The position numbers were made by a program, and so were the translations under genes. Below, piece by piece: positions 16,520 through 25,751 of a stretch of 46,846 bases of DNA (positions are counted from its first letter, which is position 1; each line of letters begins with the position of its first letter). The stretch is from Mucilaginibacter cryoferens. GTDB taxonomy: Bacteria > Bacteroidota > Bacteroidia > Sphingobacteriales > Sphingobacteriaceae. The notes beneath the pieces were generated by a model. It worked only from the letters and a program-made list of their open reading frames with translations. It was not told the DNA's origin and made no database searches. The stretch is taken from assembly GCF_014205845.1 (NCBI RefSeq), contig NZ_JACHCR010000035.1:1-46846 (forward strand), given 5' to 3'.

Positions 16520-17110
16520 TTAAGTTCCTGGCATTAACAATGCCATATTTTTTTGCTTTTTCGCCTGCAGTATGGTTTTTCCATAATTTGTAAAATATTG
16601 GTGATGCCTCATTACGCTCCAGTTAAGTTCATTCCAATCTTTATCTGAAAAGTGTTTATCCAGCCACTCAGCCCACTCCCGTCTCAGCTTCTCAGCATAA
16701 ATAGGATAATCCGGAGATGAAAAATGGTATAAATCAGCATCACAGATAATTTCTTGCAGGATATTTTTCGGCAGTTGCGGCATCTTAGTAGCCTCTATAC
16801 AGGCAAATACTTCATTCATAAAGTCACGGCTCACCTGGTGTTGAATCAGGAAGGTTCCCGCAATGGCCATCCCGGCATCCTCATGTCCCCGGTATGTAAA
16901 AAGATAACCACTGTCATGAAACCATGCGGATACTAGCAGGATATCCATTTGCTCGGTGTTTATATCCTAATGACGCGCAATTTCACTAACTGCATAAACT
17001 ACATTCTGGGTGTGATACCTGTTGTGGAAATACATTGCTGGTTTAGTATTTTCGTCCATCAATCTTAATACATATTCAGAGGCTTCTCGAACAATAGTAT
17101 TTACACTCAT
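16520..17110 (-). pseudogene. HD-domain phosphohydrolase-like gene interrupted by an in-frame TAG
   Basis: Reading from the ATG at 17110 gives 47 codons (MSVNTIVREASEYVLRLMDE through YFHNRYHTQNVVYAVSEIAR-His), then TAG at 16967-16969, then the same frame continues for 148 codons to 16520. The joined product (about 195 residues) is an HD-domain protein: H29/H33 in FHNRYHT, the HD pair in AWFHDSGYL, GHEDAG and a later MRHHQYF. The stop falls between the first His and the HD pair, so neither half keeps the metal site complete. The downstream part can also be read from an internal ATG at 16948 (142 aa). A substitution or sequencing error at one codon would explain it. Confidence 0.75.
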
Positions 17111-17350
17111 AGGAGGTCATTTGTTTAAACGTAAATAACGAATCTGAGTTAAAACTGAAATCGAATCCGGACTCGTTTATAATTAAACCCGAGCCTTTAT
17201 ATAGTTCCGCTTTCGCCATCCTAAGCCTCCTGATTCAGGAAGAACGCTGTTAATTATTTGTAAACAAATAAAACTTAATATCTCATTACCTAACCGTTAC
17301 CTACCACCAGGAAATAATCCATCCAACTCAATTCCAAATATGTCAGGGAT

Positions 17351-18142
17351 TTAAAAGTCTGAATATTCAGTTGGGTGCAAAAAGATAATATCGGCATGTG
17401 AAACGTTATTTTTGTATTCAGGATTTGAGGTAAGCGTTTTCCATTGGGCGTCCTTGCCAAACGCATCCCAGTGCTTATCTCTATCATCCTTACTGTTAAA
17501 AGTGGTCATATACATCAGGTTCGGCATATGACTGCCGGAAATCACTTCGGAGTAAAAAACGGCATTGAAGTTCAATCTTTTAAAAAGCCCGATCTCATCG
17601 CCTACATTGAACATTCGTAATTTATTGATGTTATATTTTTCTGTAGCGCTTTCATAACTGCGCAGTTCATAAACCCGGTCAGCTTTTGCTGCTGTAAGAT
17701 TGGGTATGGCAGTGGAGGGCATCCCCGGGAAGGCTTGCAGTATAATGGTTTCTATACGGTTGTATAATGCATCTTTAAAATCAGCATCAATATAGTCCTT
17801 ACCATCGGTTAAATACTTATCATCACCCTGTATCTCCTGGTCTATTCCAGCTAATTTATCTAATGAAGAAAAAGGAGTGAAAACATAGATCAGCCTGTCG
17901 GTATCCTGTTGGATAACCGGTTTAAATACGCCCACGTTTTTAATGCCTCTACGATGAAGGGCAGGCAAATAGGCTTGTTGTAAATACTGCTCAATCCTGG
18001 TTTCCTGAGCCAGGCTCTTGTAATGGTATATCTTAAGCTGATAATAATTTCTTGCGGGTGCCTTAGCCCAAACACTTGAACTGGTCATTCCTGTAATTAA
18101 AAGGCAGATGCAAATAAAGCGGAGCAGGTTGTATAATTTCAT
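17351..18142 (-). CDS. NIPSNAP family exported protein
   Basis: A 263-aa protein with signal peptide (MKLYNLLRFICICLLITGMT, cleavage near VWA). It has two ferredoxin-like NIPSNAP modules: YYQLKIYHYKSLAQETRIEQ at about 32-51 and VYELRSYESATEKYNINKL at about 161-179, with YVFTPFSSLD and LMYMTTFNSKDDRDKHW in matching positions. Bacteroidota carry many such periplasmic proteins of unknown function. It follows the HxlR regulator on the same strand with a candidate operator between them, so it is probably its target. Confidence 0.85.
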   Translation of the reverse strand: MKLYNLLRFICICLLITGMTSSSVWAKAPARNYYQLKIYHYKSLAQETRIEQYLQQAYLPALHRRGIKNVGVFKPVIQQDTDRLIYVFTPFSSLDKLAGIDQEIQGDDKYLTDGKDYIDADFKDALYNRIETIILQAFPGMPSTAIPNLTAAKADRVYELRSYESATEKYNINKLRMFNVGDEIGLFKRLNFNAVFYSEVISGSHMPNLMYMTTFNSKDDRDKHWDAFGKDAQWKTLTSNPEYKNNVSHADIIFLHPTEYSDF

Positions 18143-18218
18143 TATAGCTATTTATTAAATGGTTATTTCTTGAGTATCAAAGTAAACTAACATTTCCTTA
18201 AAAGAAAACATGGGGCTC

Positions 18219-18236
18219 ACTAACAAATCAGTTAGT
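18219..18236. promoter_or_regulatory. candidate HxlR operator before the NIPSNAP gene
   Basis: A perfect inverted repeat ACTAAC-AAATCA-GTTAGT, lying between the HxlR stop and the NIPSNAP start. A related ACTAAC...GTTACT repeat precedes HxlR itself (18595-18616). Winged-helix HxlR dimers bind such short dyads, but the arm spacing differs (6 versus 10 bp). Confidence 0.4.
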
Positions 18237-18240
18237 TACA

Positions 18241-18594
18241 TCAAAGTTGCATTTTGCTTTCTGCAAAATCGCATAACCCGCCTAATATTTCGCTCAGTTC
18301 CTCACCTTTGCTGGTTAAGGTATATTCCGTTTTGGTCGGGTTGCCTGGTATATGATTTTTATGGATCAGCTCCTGTTGCTCCAGAAGCTTCAGACGGTCG
18401 GCCAGGATATGGTCACTGATATGTTCCAGATCTTCTTTTAAACTGTTAAAGCGTGCATTACCTTCCTCAATGCTGAAGAGGACTTCAGTCATCCATCGCT
18501 TGCTCAACAAATACAGCAACTCGTTAAGAGCGCACTTTTCTTCCAGGAACGACTGGTTATGAAAATTGGTGGAACTTTCTTTTCTTTCAGACAT
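18241..18594 (-). CDS. HxlR-family transcriptional regulator
   Basis: A 117-aa winged-helix protein of the HxlR/MarR-like type: KCALNELLYLLSKRWMTEVL, FSIEEGNARFNSLKEDLEHI, then SDHILADRLKLLEQQELIHK and the wing TKTEYTLTSKGEELSEIL. The family usually has Cys near the N-terminus as a redox or electrophile switch; here Cys21 (EEKCALN) is in that place. It probably controls itself and the NIPSNAP gene. Confidence 0.92.
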   Translation of the reverse strand: MSERKESSTNFHNQSFLEEKCALNELLYLLSKRWMTEVLFSIEEGNARFNSLKEDLEHISDHILADRLKLLEQQELIHKNHIPGNPTKTEYTLTSKGEELSEILGGLCDFAESKMQL

Positions 18595-18616
18595 ACTAAC
18601 TTATTAATGAGTTACT
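18595..18616. promoter_or_regulatory. candidate HxlR autoregulatory operator
   Basis: ACTAAC-TTATTAATGA-GTTACT, with near-palindromic core AACTTATTAATGAGTT, starts one base upstream of the HxlR ATG. It shares ACTAAC/GTTA.T half-sites with the dyad before the NIPSNAP gene. Confidence 0.4.
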
Positions 18617-18756
18617 AATTAAGGGTTAAGCTGTTGGCTTAATCGGTTACAAACTGTTCCTTTGCAGATGTTAATTCCTTTACAGAAGGGCATAATACAA
18701 CAATATTGCTGATTGACAGGCAATAATCAAAGAATATAATTGAAATTAAACAAATC

Positions 18757-18846
18757 ATGAAATACCGCAAATCAGCAAATACAGATTTGTTACTTTCTGA
18801 AGTAACATTTGGAGCTTGGGCACCCGGTGGCTGGAAAAGATCATAA
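18757..18846 (+). pseudogene. N-terminal remnant of an aldo/keto reductase
   Basis: A 29-codon frame reads MKYRKSANTDLLLSEVTFGA and then WAPGGWKRS before a stop. This matches the N-terminus of aldo/keto reductases (MkYRkLGnTdl.vSeigFGaWaiGGw). The following 300 bp contain no continuation of the barrel that I can recognise in any frame, so only the start of the gene survives. Confidence 0.6.
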
Positions 18847-19146
18847 CCGAAAGATCGGCCAATATGAAGAAGATACTACCGGAATCGAATAAGTAGTGCC
18901 TTGTAACAAATTGCGGGCAGCAGAAGACATGCTTGAAAAAATCTGTTGAATGGTACAGCATGATAATCCGGCAATTATGATAGTGCATCTCACACGCTAA
19001 GTTTTAATCTGTATTAATGATCAAACCCGCCTATTACATGATCCTTAGTTGTAAACCGAAGCGAAACCAATAGTTTTTTACCGCAAATATTTATCGGTCT
19101 TAATACTTATTTTACCTCCGAATTAACAACGGCAGGAAGGTTTCAA
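18847..19146. other. gene-free stretch after the AKR remnant
   Basis: No supported gene on either strand. It may contain decayed DNA from the aldo/keto reductase, but frames are broken and no motif is recognisable. Confidence 0.5.
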
Positions 19147-19154
19147 TACCTTTG
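19147..19154 (+). promoter_or_regulatory. Bacteroidota -7 promoter box
   Basis: TACCTTTG fits the TAnnTTTG consensus and lies 17 bp before the ATG at 19172. A clear -33 TTTG element was not found at the expected distance. Confidence 0.45.
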
Positions 19155-19171
19155 ACGATAAACAAAAGCCC

Positions 19172-19492
19172 ATGACAGCAGAAGAAAAAATCAACTATGA
19201 TGAAGCCCGCTTATTTGAATATGACCTTGGTAATCTTGCCAGGGAACACTGGTTTAAGCCTGAGGAGCGCTGGGAACTGGCTGTCGTCAATGCTAAACAG
19301 CAAAATGCAATCGTTAAAAACTACCAGCCCGTCTTATTTATCGCTGGAACACCAAAAGACATATATATGATAAGGGATTTTATTTTAAATGGAATGCAAC
19401 TGAAGAATACAACAGTAAACGATAGTGAAATAACAGACCGGGACACCGTGGTATGGCTTGTTGCATATAACCCGGAACGCCTGAGGAAATAA
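19172..19492 (+). CDS. hypothetical protein (106 aa)
   Basis: I do not recognise this family. The product is soluble and mixed alpha/beta: an acidic N-terminal helix (MTAEEKINYDEARLFEYDLG), a hydrophobic strand (QPVLFIAGTPK), a helix (IYMIRDFILNGMQLK) and a final strand (RDTVVWLVAYNPERL). It has no signal peptide or membrane segment. A good -7 box upstream and codon use like that of its neighbours support a real gene. It stands alone between the AKR remnant and the convergent efflux operon. Confidence 0.6.
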   Translation: MTAEEKINYDEARLFEYDLGNLAREHWFKPEERWELAVVNAKQQNAIVKNYQPVLFIAGTPKDIYMIRDFILNGMQLKNTTVNDSEITDRDTVVWLVAYNPERLRK

Positions 19493-19623
19493 TGAGTACA
19501 GGAGTTGACTGCAACCTGCATTTAAATTTGGTTTTAATGGCAGGACCTTGGAAATCTGGTATCCTCTATGGTAGTACACTGATCACCACATAATAATACC
19601 GCTAATAGCGTTGTAGTCGAGAC

Positions 19624-20844
19624 CTATTCATATCGTAATGCCTCAATCGGGTCTAATTGTGAGGCTTTCTGAGCCGGGTAATAGCCAAAAAAGATCCCTG
19701 TCAGCGCGCAGACGAAAAACGATAAAATTACTGAGGGCTCAGAAACCACCGTTGGCCATTTAAGTATTGCCGTGACCAGCCAGGTAGATAGAAAACCTAC
19801 GGCGACCCCAATAACGCCGCCGGTAATACTAATCAGGATAGCTTCTATTAAAAACTGGTATAATATATCTTTCCCCCTGGCGCCGATGGACATCCGAAGG
19901 CCAATTTCGCGGGTGCGTTCGGTAACGGATACATACATAATATTCATGATGCCAATCCCTCCTATCACCAATGAAATACCGGCTACAACGGTTAGCAGAA
20001 CGGTCAATAAACCACTTGTTGAACTTAGCGTATTGATCAGTTCGGCCTGGGTGCGTACCATAAAATCATTATCTTCTGCCGGTCTCAAACGATGAGATTC
20101 ACGAAGTATACGTGTTAGCTCTGCCGTGGCGGAATCAGTTACCTGTTCATTGGCTGCAGAAGCATAAATATTCTGGAAATATATAGAGGCCAATATCCTC
20201 TTTTGTACCGTGGTGTAAGGAGCGATCAGGATATCATCCTGATCCTGCCCGAAAGCATTTTGGCCTTTAGGGTTTAGAATCCCAATAACCTGAAAGGGTA
20301 TTTTATGAAACCTGATAATTTTACCTATCGGATTTTCGCCATTCTGAAAAAGGTTGTCGATCACGGTTTGGCCAATCAGACAAACTTTGGCAGATGCCCG
20401 CACATCATGTTCTGTAAACGCGATACCGTCTTTAAGTGTTAACTTCCGAATATCAAGGTACTCGGGGCTAACACCTTGCATAGTGGTAGGCCAGTTGAGA
20501 GCTCCGTTTATAGCTTGTGACTTTGAACTTACTGCCGGTGATACCTCTGTAATAAACCGGGCCTCCCTTGTCATGGCCGTAATATCTTTTTCTGTTAAAG
20601 TCTGGTAGCTCGCCCCTGCTATCCGTACACCGCCTTGAAGATTACTGCTGGGTAAAACAGTGATCATATTAGAACCCATACTGGAAAGCTGGTCATGGAT
20701 ACTTTGTTTTGAACCTTCGCCGATAGCGATCATAGCGATAACTGAGGCCACGCCAATGATGATGCCCAGCATCGTTAAAAATGCCCTTAGCTTATTTCTA
20801 AGCAATGCCAGATAAGCTATCCGTAAAAGGTTTAATATATTCAC
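19624..20844 (-). CDS. ABC transporter permease, MacB-like
   Basis: A 406-aa permease with the MacB layout: TM1 at about 21-41 (AFLTMLGIIIGVASVIAMIA), a large periplasmic MacB_PCD domain (about 45-250), and three C-terminal helices including the FtsX stretch GGIGIMNIMYVSVTERTREI. The start is a GTG at 20844, the only codon that keeps the conserved N-terminal RNKLRAFLTMLG helix. It is the third gene of a macA-ATPase-permease set (13 bp after the ATPase) and drives export of substrates across the envelope. Confidence 0.93.
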   Translation of the reverse strand: MNILNLLRIAYLALLRNKLRAFLTMLGIIIGVASVIAMIAIGEGSKQSIHDQLSSMGSNMITVLPSSNLQGGVRIAGASYQTLTEKDITAMTREARFITEVSPAVSSKSQAINGALNWPTTMQGVSPEYLDIRKLTLKDGIAFTEHDVRASAKVCLIGQTVIDNLFQNGENPIGKIIRFHKIPFQVIGILNPKGQNAFGQDQDDILIAPYTTVQKRILASIYFQNIYASAANEQVTDSATAELTRILRESHRLRPAEDNDFMVRTQAELINTLSSTSGLLTVLLTVVAGISLVIGGIGIMNIMYVSVTERTREIGLRMSIGARGKDILYQFLIEAILISITGGVIGVAVGFLSTWLVTAILKWPTVVSEPSVILSFFVCALTGIFFGYYPAQKASQLDPIEALRYE

Positions 20845-20856
20845 TGTTTTGTCTTA

Positions 20857-21600
20857 TTATTCATTGGTCACCGGTAATGCCGCCAATGTCTCTTTGGCAG
20901 ATATTTGCTGCTCATTGGTTTTGTCGGTTAAAATCTTCCCATCCCGGAGTGTAATCGTCCGGCTGCTGAATGTGGCAATGTCAGGTTCATGTGTCACAAA
21001 TACAATCGTTTTCCCTTGCTGGTTCAGGTCCTGCATCAAAGCCATAATTTCGTAGGATGTCCGGCTATCCAGGTTACCGGTGGCCTCGTCTGCCAGTATC
21101 ATTACCGGCTCATTGATCAATGCTCTTGCAATGGCTACACGCTGCTGCTGCCCGCCTGACAACTGGTTTGGCGTATGATCAAACCTATCTGCCAGCTTTA
21201 CAGCTTCCAGGGCGTGTATGGCCCTTTCATGCCGGTCCTTACTGTTCACCGTATTATTGTACAACAGCGGGAGTTCCACATTTTCTAATGCAGAGGTTCT
21301 GGGGAGCAGGTTATAAGATTGAAAAACAAATCCGATCTTACGGTTACGCAGTTGCGCGAGTTCATCACGGGATTGTTTGTTGATATCTACACCGTCTAAT
21401 AAATACGATCCGCTGGTTGGTTTGTCCAGGCAGCCTAAAATATTCAACAATGTAGTTTTCCCCGAACCACTCGCTCCCATGATCGTTACAAATTCGCCGG
21501 CCTCAATGTCAAAAGTAATTCCCCTAAGCGCGTGTACGGTTTCACTGCCCATCAAAAACTCCCGTTTCAGATCTTTTATTTCAATTATTTTTTTGCTCAT
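20857..21600 (-). CDS. ABC transporter ATP-binding protein, MacB/LolD-like
   Basis: A 247-aa ATPase: Walker [14 protein letters not shown]-loop [11 protein letters not shown], signature [15 protein letters not shown], Walker [15 protein letters not shown] and switch His in VFVTHEPD. The domain is complete and normal in length. Its ATG overlaps the adaptor stop by 4 bp (ATGA) and the permease follows after 12 bp. In Proteobacteria this domain is fused to the permease as MacB; here the two are separate. Confidence 0.95.
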   Translation of the reverse strand: MSKKIIEIKDLKREFLMGSETVHALRGITFDIEAGEFVTIMGASGSGKTTLLNILGCLDKPTSGSYLLDGVDINKQSRDELAQLRNRKIGFVFQSYNLLPRTSALENVELPLLYNNTVNSKDRHERAIHALEAVKLADRFDHTPNQLSGGQQQRVAIARALINEPVMILADEATGNLDSRTSYEIMALMQDLNQQGKTIVFVTHEPDIATFSSRTITLRDGKILTDKTNEQQISAKETLAALPVTNE

Positions 21601-22871
21601 CGTGCCCTCCCGCCCCTCGTTTGTTTCGGCATAAACGGACTCCCTCCCGAAACTGCCGCTTTTGATACGGACGAAGCCTCGGCGGTCAGCATTCCGGTAA
21701 CGACCAGATCAGCCAGGGTCAGGCCCGAAACCACTTCCACTTTCGTGTTATCATTTAAGCCAATTTTTATTTTCTTCTCCACCAGTTTTTTACCCTGTAA
21801 CAGCCAAACTGTTGCATCCTGGGAGGCTGAACCCGTACTGTCAACGCGGCTTTTCACTTTCGGTACGGCAGCTATTTTGATACTACCGCCCCCTTGTTTA
21901 ATCTTGCTTTTATAGGCGGCACTACCTATAAGCTGATATTGTCCTACCAACGATGAATCGGGCGTAAATGTTAATGCTTTTGCAGGTATCAACAGCGTAT
22001 GTTCCACCTCTTTGGTATAGATAACGATGTTCGCTGTCATTCCCGGCTTCAATTTCATATCATCGTTTGCCGCATTAATGATCGTGGTATAAGTGACGAC
22101 ATTTGCCGATACTGACGGGCGAAGCCTGATATCTTTAACCGTACCAATAAACTGGTCATTAATAAATGCATCTACGGTAAAAATGGAGCGCTCCCCTGTT
22201 TTCACTTCGCCTATATCCGCTTCATCCACATCAGCATTTACCTCCATTTTGGTAATATCTTTCGCAATCACGAATAAAGTGGGTGTACTAAAGCTTGCTG
22301 CAACGGTTTGTCCGATATTGACATTCCGGTTCAATACCACCCCATCAATCGGAGAATAAATATCCGTGTAAGAAAGATTTTTTTTAGCCGACCGAACCTG
22401 TGCAGCGGCACTTAAAACTGCGGCTCCAGCCGCATTCAGTGTATTCAGCGCAATATCATAATCAGCTTTACTAATGGCATCAGCCTTAAAAAGTTGGTCT
22501 TGCCTGCTAAAATTATTTTTAGCATATAGCTGCTGGCTCAGCGCGCTCTGCAAATTTCCGTTAAACTGGTCTAACGTGGCTTGCAGCAATGATTTATCCA
22601 GACCGGCCAGCAACTCCCCTTTTTTAACTTTCGAATTGAAATCAGCATACAGGTACTTGATAATTCCTGACACTTGTGAACCAACCGTAACGGTATCCAC
22701 CGGCTCTATCTTACCTGTGGCTGTCACACTTTGGGCAATATAGCCGTATACAGGATGCTGCGTTTGCAGCACAGCCGGTTTAACGGTTTTTCTGATGAAG
22801 AAATACCATACCAGCAGCAAGGCCAATAACACAGCTAAAATAATCCCTAATATTTTATAATAACGTTTCAT
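21597..22871 (-). CDS. periplasmic adaptor (membrane fusion) protein, MacA-like
   Basis: A 424-aa adaptor from the ATG at 22871. It has an N-terminal membrane anchor (about 8-26), barrel-sandwich halves (VTATGKIEPVDTVTVGSQVS and YTDIYSPIDGVVLNRNVNIG), a coiled-coil hairpin between them (about 90-160), then a beta-barrel and a membrane-proximal domain (VEVVSGLTLADLVVTG). It links the MacB-type ABC parts with the outer-membrane channel. The C-terminus is Arg/Gly rich. A TTG three codons upstream is a less likely start. Confidence 0.94.
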   Translation of the reverse strand: MKRYYKILGIILAVLLALLLVWYFFIRKTVKPAVLQTQHPVYGYIAQSVTATGKIEPVDTVTVGSQVSGIIKYLYADFNSKVKKGELLAGLDKSLLQATLDQFNGNLQSALSQQLYAKNNFSRQDQLFKADAISKADYDIALNTLNAAGAAVLSAAAQVRSAKKNLSYTDIYSPIDGVVLNRNVNIGQTVAASFSTPTLFVIAKDITKMEVNADVDEADIGEVKTGERSIFTVDAFINDQFIGTVKDIRLRPSVSANVVTYTTIINAANDDMKLKPGMTANIVIYTKEVEHTLLIPAKALTFTPDSSLVGQYQLIGSAAYKSKIKQGGGSIKIAAVPKVKSRVDSTGSASQDATVWLLQGKKLVEKKIKIGLNDNTKVEVVSGLTLADLVVTGMLTAEASSVSKAAVSGGSPFMPKQTRGGRAR

Positions 22872-22883
22872 AGCTGCCAATGC

Positions 22884-24221
22884 TTATAGTGTAATGGGGA
22901 TACCCCGATAAAAATCATAAATCTTCCGGCTGAGCAATTGATTATACCGGGCCTGGATAAATGCCCGCTGGGCCTGTATAAAAAGGTTTTTCTGCAATAA
23001 AAAATCTACCATATTGGCTGCGCCAACTTTCAATAATTCTGCGGCAATGCGATAACTTTCTTTACTGTATTTAAATTCCTCCAGCGCTGCAGCGTATTGG
23101 CTTATGGCATTTTCAATATTAATATTAGCCCGTTCCACTGCTTGCGAGAGGACGATTCGCGTGTTACTAAGGTCGAGCTGCGCCTGTTTTACCCCTATTT
23201 TAGCCTCTTCGACCTGAGTCTTAACCACCCTTTTATTAAATATGGGCACCGTTAGCGTTACGCCTATTTGCTGGTTAAAGTTATTGTTCAATTGCCCGGA
23301 AAAACCTGTTTGCTGCCCTGTAGTAAAGCCGGAGTTGAGTGCTGCACCTGCGCTTAAAGATGGTTTATAACCAGCCATGGCTTTAACTATTTCTAATTCG
23401 GCTATATGGACGTTCAACTGACCGCTTTGAACCTCGGGCCTGTTTAACAATGCAAACTGTTCAACATCATGAAGTGGGGCGATGCTATCGCCGGGCAGTA
23501 CTGTTTCGGGCTTTATGATATCAAAACCAACCCCGCTGTTTAATAGCAGGATTTGCTTGAGGGTAAGCAGATCACCCCGCTCCGTATTTTTGGAATTAAC
23601 AAGGGTATATTGATCTGCCGCTTGCTGTGCCTGCAACTGGATAAGGTCTTTCCGGGCCACACTGCCCGCATCATATTTTTTTTGCGATAATTTCACCTGT
23701 GCCTGTGAAGTGCTGACCAAGTCGGCATTATAGATAATACTTTCTTTATCCATCAGCACCGTAAGGTACGCCTGGGTAACCTGCAGAGTAATATCATTTT
23801 CTTGTTGTATGATATCCAGATTGGCGGATTGTACAGAAAGGTTTTTTTGTTGAATATTATTATTGATATAGCTGCCGTTATACAAGGTGACCGACGAACT
23901 TAACCCGTAACTACCGGAAGAAGTAAACCCTGCGCCGCCCGTGCCATTGCTGCTATAATTATTACCATGAGCCAAACTTTGTGAGGCCGAACCGGATAAG
24001 TCCGGTAATCGTGCTGCCCTTGCCAAAAGATACTCCTGATGACTGGTTTGTTGTGAAAGACGGAGACTATTGATCTGCGTATTATTTTTTTTCGCATAAA
24101 TGATACAAGTCTGCAAATCCCATTTTACCGGTTGATTGATCAAGAGAGAGTCCTGGGCTTTCAGCGGACTGCAAAGGCAACTGCTAAAAAAGCAAATGCC
24201 AGAGATTATTTTCAAAAACAT
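22884..24221 (-). CDS. TolC-family outer-membrane efflux protein
   Basis: A 445-aa exported channel protein: signal peptide MFLKIISGICFFSSCLCSPL, then two OEP repeats rich in long helices (TCIIYAKKNNTQINSLRLSQ; VEEAKIGVKQAQLDLSNTR). The conserved GxxxxxDxLxAQ-like end is written VGAANMVDFLLQKNLFIQAQ. It is the first gene of the efflux operon, with 12 bp to the adaptor. Together the four genes make a complete tripartite pump. Confidence 0.93.
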   Translation of the reverse strand: MFLKIISGICFFSSCLCSPLKAQDSLLINQPVKWDLQTCIIYAKKNNTQINSLRLSQQTSHQEYLLARAARLPDLSGSASQSLAHGNNYSSNGTGGAGFTSSGSYGLSSSVTLYNGSYINNNIQQKNLSVQSANLDIIQQENDITLQVTQAYLTVLMDKESIIYNADLVSTSQAQVKLSQKKYDAGSVARKDLIQLQAQQAADQYTLVNSKNTERGDLLTLKQILLLNSGVGFDIIKPETVLPGDSIAPLHDVEQFALLNRPEVQSGQLNVHIAELEIVKAMAGYKPSLSAGAALNSGFTTGQQTGFSGQLNNNFNQQIGVTLTVPIFNKRVVKTQVEEAKIGVKQAQLDLSNTRIVLSQAVERANINIENAISQYAAALEEFKYSKESYRIAAELLKVGAANMVDFLLQKNLFIQAQRAFIQARYNQLLSRKIYDFYRGIPITL

Positions 24222-24571
24222 AGCGCGGCATTAAACTTCATGGACGATGTTGAGGGTTATAGTTATAGATTAGCAGCTAACCGTACATTTAACCATGGTA
24301 TAAAGATGATCATTGCGGTATGGTTAATCATTACACAAATCTTTATATAGATTACATGATTCACACTTCTTATACCAATTTGTACCTGCATTTTTAATCA
24401 ACGCGGTTTCGGGCACGTGATGCTCAGCAGAACAGTATACCGGGTGAGGATAAAACTGAAGACCTCTTGACGGGATAATACGCGTTCAAATCCATTGTTC
24501 CCGATTTCTCCGAACGCAATGACAATTTTGGTTCTTTACCGGATTTTGGAAGTTTTTTTAAGTGTACCCAA
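24222..24571. other. gene-free region between the efflux operon and the stress island
   Basis: Contains the leader of the TolC gene and the tail of the universal stress gene. Only very short frames occur and none shows a recognisable motif. No clear terminator hairpin was found. Confidence 0.55.
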
Positions 24572-25459
24572 TCATTTAACGCATCCGGGTTCATGGGGAA
24601 TAACCAATAACGGAACGTCGATATGATCACTCATATTCTTGGTATGGCTGCTACCGAAAACCCGCTGTAAAAAACTATGCTGCTGGTGTACCATGGAAAG
24701 CACATCAATCTTCTTATCCTGGCATATCTTGTCGAGCGTTTTTTCTAAATTTTTTCCGTCAAATAATTCAGCTGTGAGATGCGGATAACTTTCCTTTGCC
24801 CCAACGATCTTTAACACTCTATTTAAGCGGGCTTCAGCAACGGTTTTTTCATCCTGCCCGTTAAAAATGTGGACGAGAAAAATATCAGCCTTAAGTAATT
24901 CAGCAAACCTGATCAATTTGCGCACCACGGCTACGTCATTATCTTCCTGTTGTAGTTCAATAGCAAAGGCTATCTTTTTTATTTTTTTGTAGTTAACCGC
25001 AGCCGGTACCAACAATAAAGGGAAATTTACTTTTTCAATGAGCTCTTTTACTTCATTTCCCAATAAAATATCCCCCAGGCTGTCTTTATCATGCGTTCCT
25101 AAAACAATTAATTCAGTCCCTTCCTCAAGGATATTTTCCACAATCACATCAGCCAAAATTCCAGGTAAGCTGACAGTATTTATTACAGGCTGAAAATTAA
25201 CATCGGCAGCGTCAGCACCTTCCGGCCTTTGCAAACGTTTTTGCAAATGCTTAAGCTGAAGTTTACTACTTTCACTCTGTAAGTTATATTCGTCCTCAAT
25301 CCATACGCCGCCGCCACCCATTTCAGGAACTATGACCGGTGCCATAAAAGTGTTGCAAAGCGTTAACCCAGCCTTTGCTTTTACTCCCAGTTGATAAGCG
25401 TATTCGGCTGCATGTGTAGCATTGTCGGAAAAGTCAGTTAAAACAAGTATGTTCTTCAT
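24572..25459 (-). CDS. tandem-domain universal stress protein
   Basis: A 295-aa protein with two Usp folds. Domain 1 begins MKNILVLTDFSDNATHAAEY and ends with the ATP-loop-like IVLGTHDKDSLGDILLGNEV plus FPLLLVP. Domain 2 begins KKIAFAIELQQEDND and ends VDVPLLVIPHEPG. The G-2x-G-9x-G(S/T) nucleotide motif is only partly kept (GTHDKDS), so ATP binding is uncertain. Two Crp/Fnr-type boxes lie 65-100 bp upstream, pointing to control with the other stress-island genes. Confidence 0.92.
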   Translation of the reverse strand: MKNILVLTDFSDNATHAAEYAYQLGVKAKAGLTLCNTFMAPVIVPEMGGGGVWIEDEYNLQSESSKLQLKHLQKRLQRPEGADAADVNFQPVINTVSLPGILADVIVENILEEGTELIVLGTHDKDSLGDILLGNEVKELIEKVNFPLLLVPAAVNYKKIKKIAFAIELQQEDNDVAVVRKLIRFAELLKADIFLVHIFNGQDEKTVAEARLNRVLKIVGAKESYPHLTAELFDGKNLEKTLDKICQDKKIDVLSMVHQQHSFLQRVFGSSHTKNMSDHIDVPLLVIPHEPGCVK

Positions 25460-25525
25460 GTTTTTATAATAAATAATGATTTATAGGAAATATATAAAGG
25501 TTGCCTTTTATTTCCTGTCAGGTGA

Positions 25526-25559
25526 TGAGCGACATCACCCAACCCGGTGATCTTCATCA
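25526..25559. promoter_or_regulatory. two Crp/Fnr-type TGA-N6-TCA boxes upstream of the Usp gene
   Basis: TGAGCGACATCA (25526-25537, within the dyad GGTGAT-N7-ATCACC) and TGATCTTCATCA (25548-25559). The second is one of four TGAyCTTnATCA sites in the window. A -7-like TATATTTC lies on the minus strand at 25487-25494, which would put the boxes about 45-70 bp upstream of transcription start, a normal place for Crp-type activators. Confidence 0.6.
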
Positions 25560-25586
25560 TTCAAAACCAACTTCATCAATTTAATT

Positions 25587-25751
25587 TCACTTCTTTCCCG
25601 ATTGTTTACTATTCCGGTTTAGCGACAAACTCTCCCCGGCACCTTTGGCCAGGTAAAATCTATTAATCTGATTAATTACGGCGATACCAATAAAAAAAGA
25701 GATTGGAATAGCAAGGATGAAAATCCAGAAAAAATGCAAGTTTATGACCAT
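25587..25751 (-). CDS. small single-pass membrane protein (54 aa)
   Basis: Begins MVINLHFFWIFILAIPISFF and continues as one hydrophobic helix (about residues 6-26), followed by a basic, Ser/Asn-rich tail ending KQSGKK. The positive tail after the helix suggests the C-terminus is in the cytoplasm. It lies upstream of the boxes of the Usp gene. The family is not recognised; a clean start and a typical single-helix pattern support it, but the length is short. Confidence 0.45.
   Translation of the reverse strand: MVINLHFFWIFILAIPISFFIGIAVINQINRFYLAKGAGESLSLNRNSKQSGKK

Noticed and set aside
24132..24350. 72-aa plus-strand frame before the TolC gene
   Set aside because: Half of it is antisense to the TolC signal-peptide region and the remainder shows no coding pattern.
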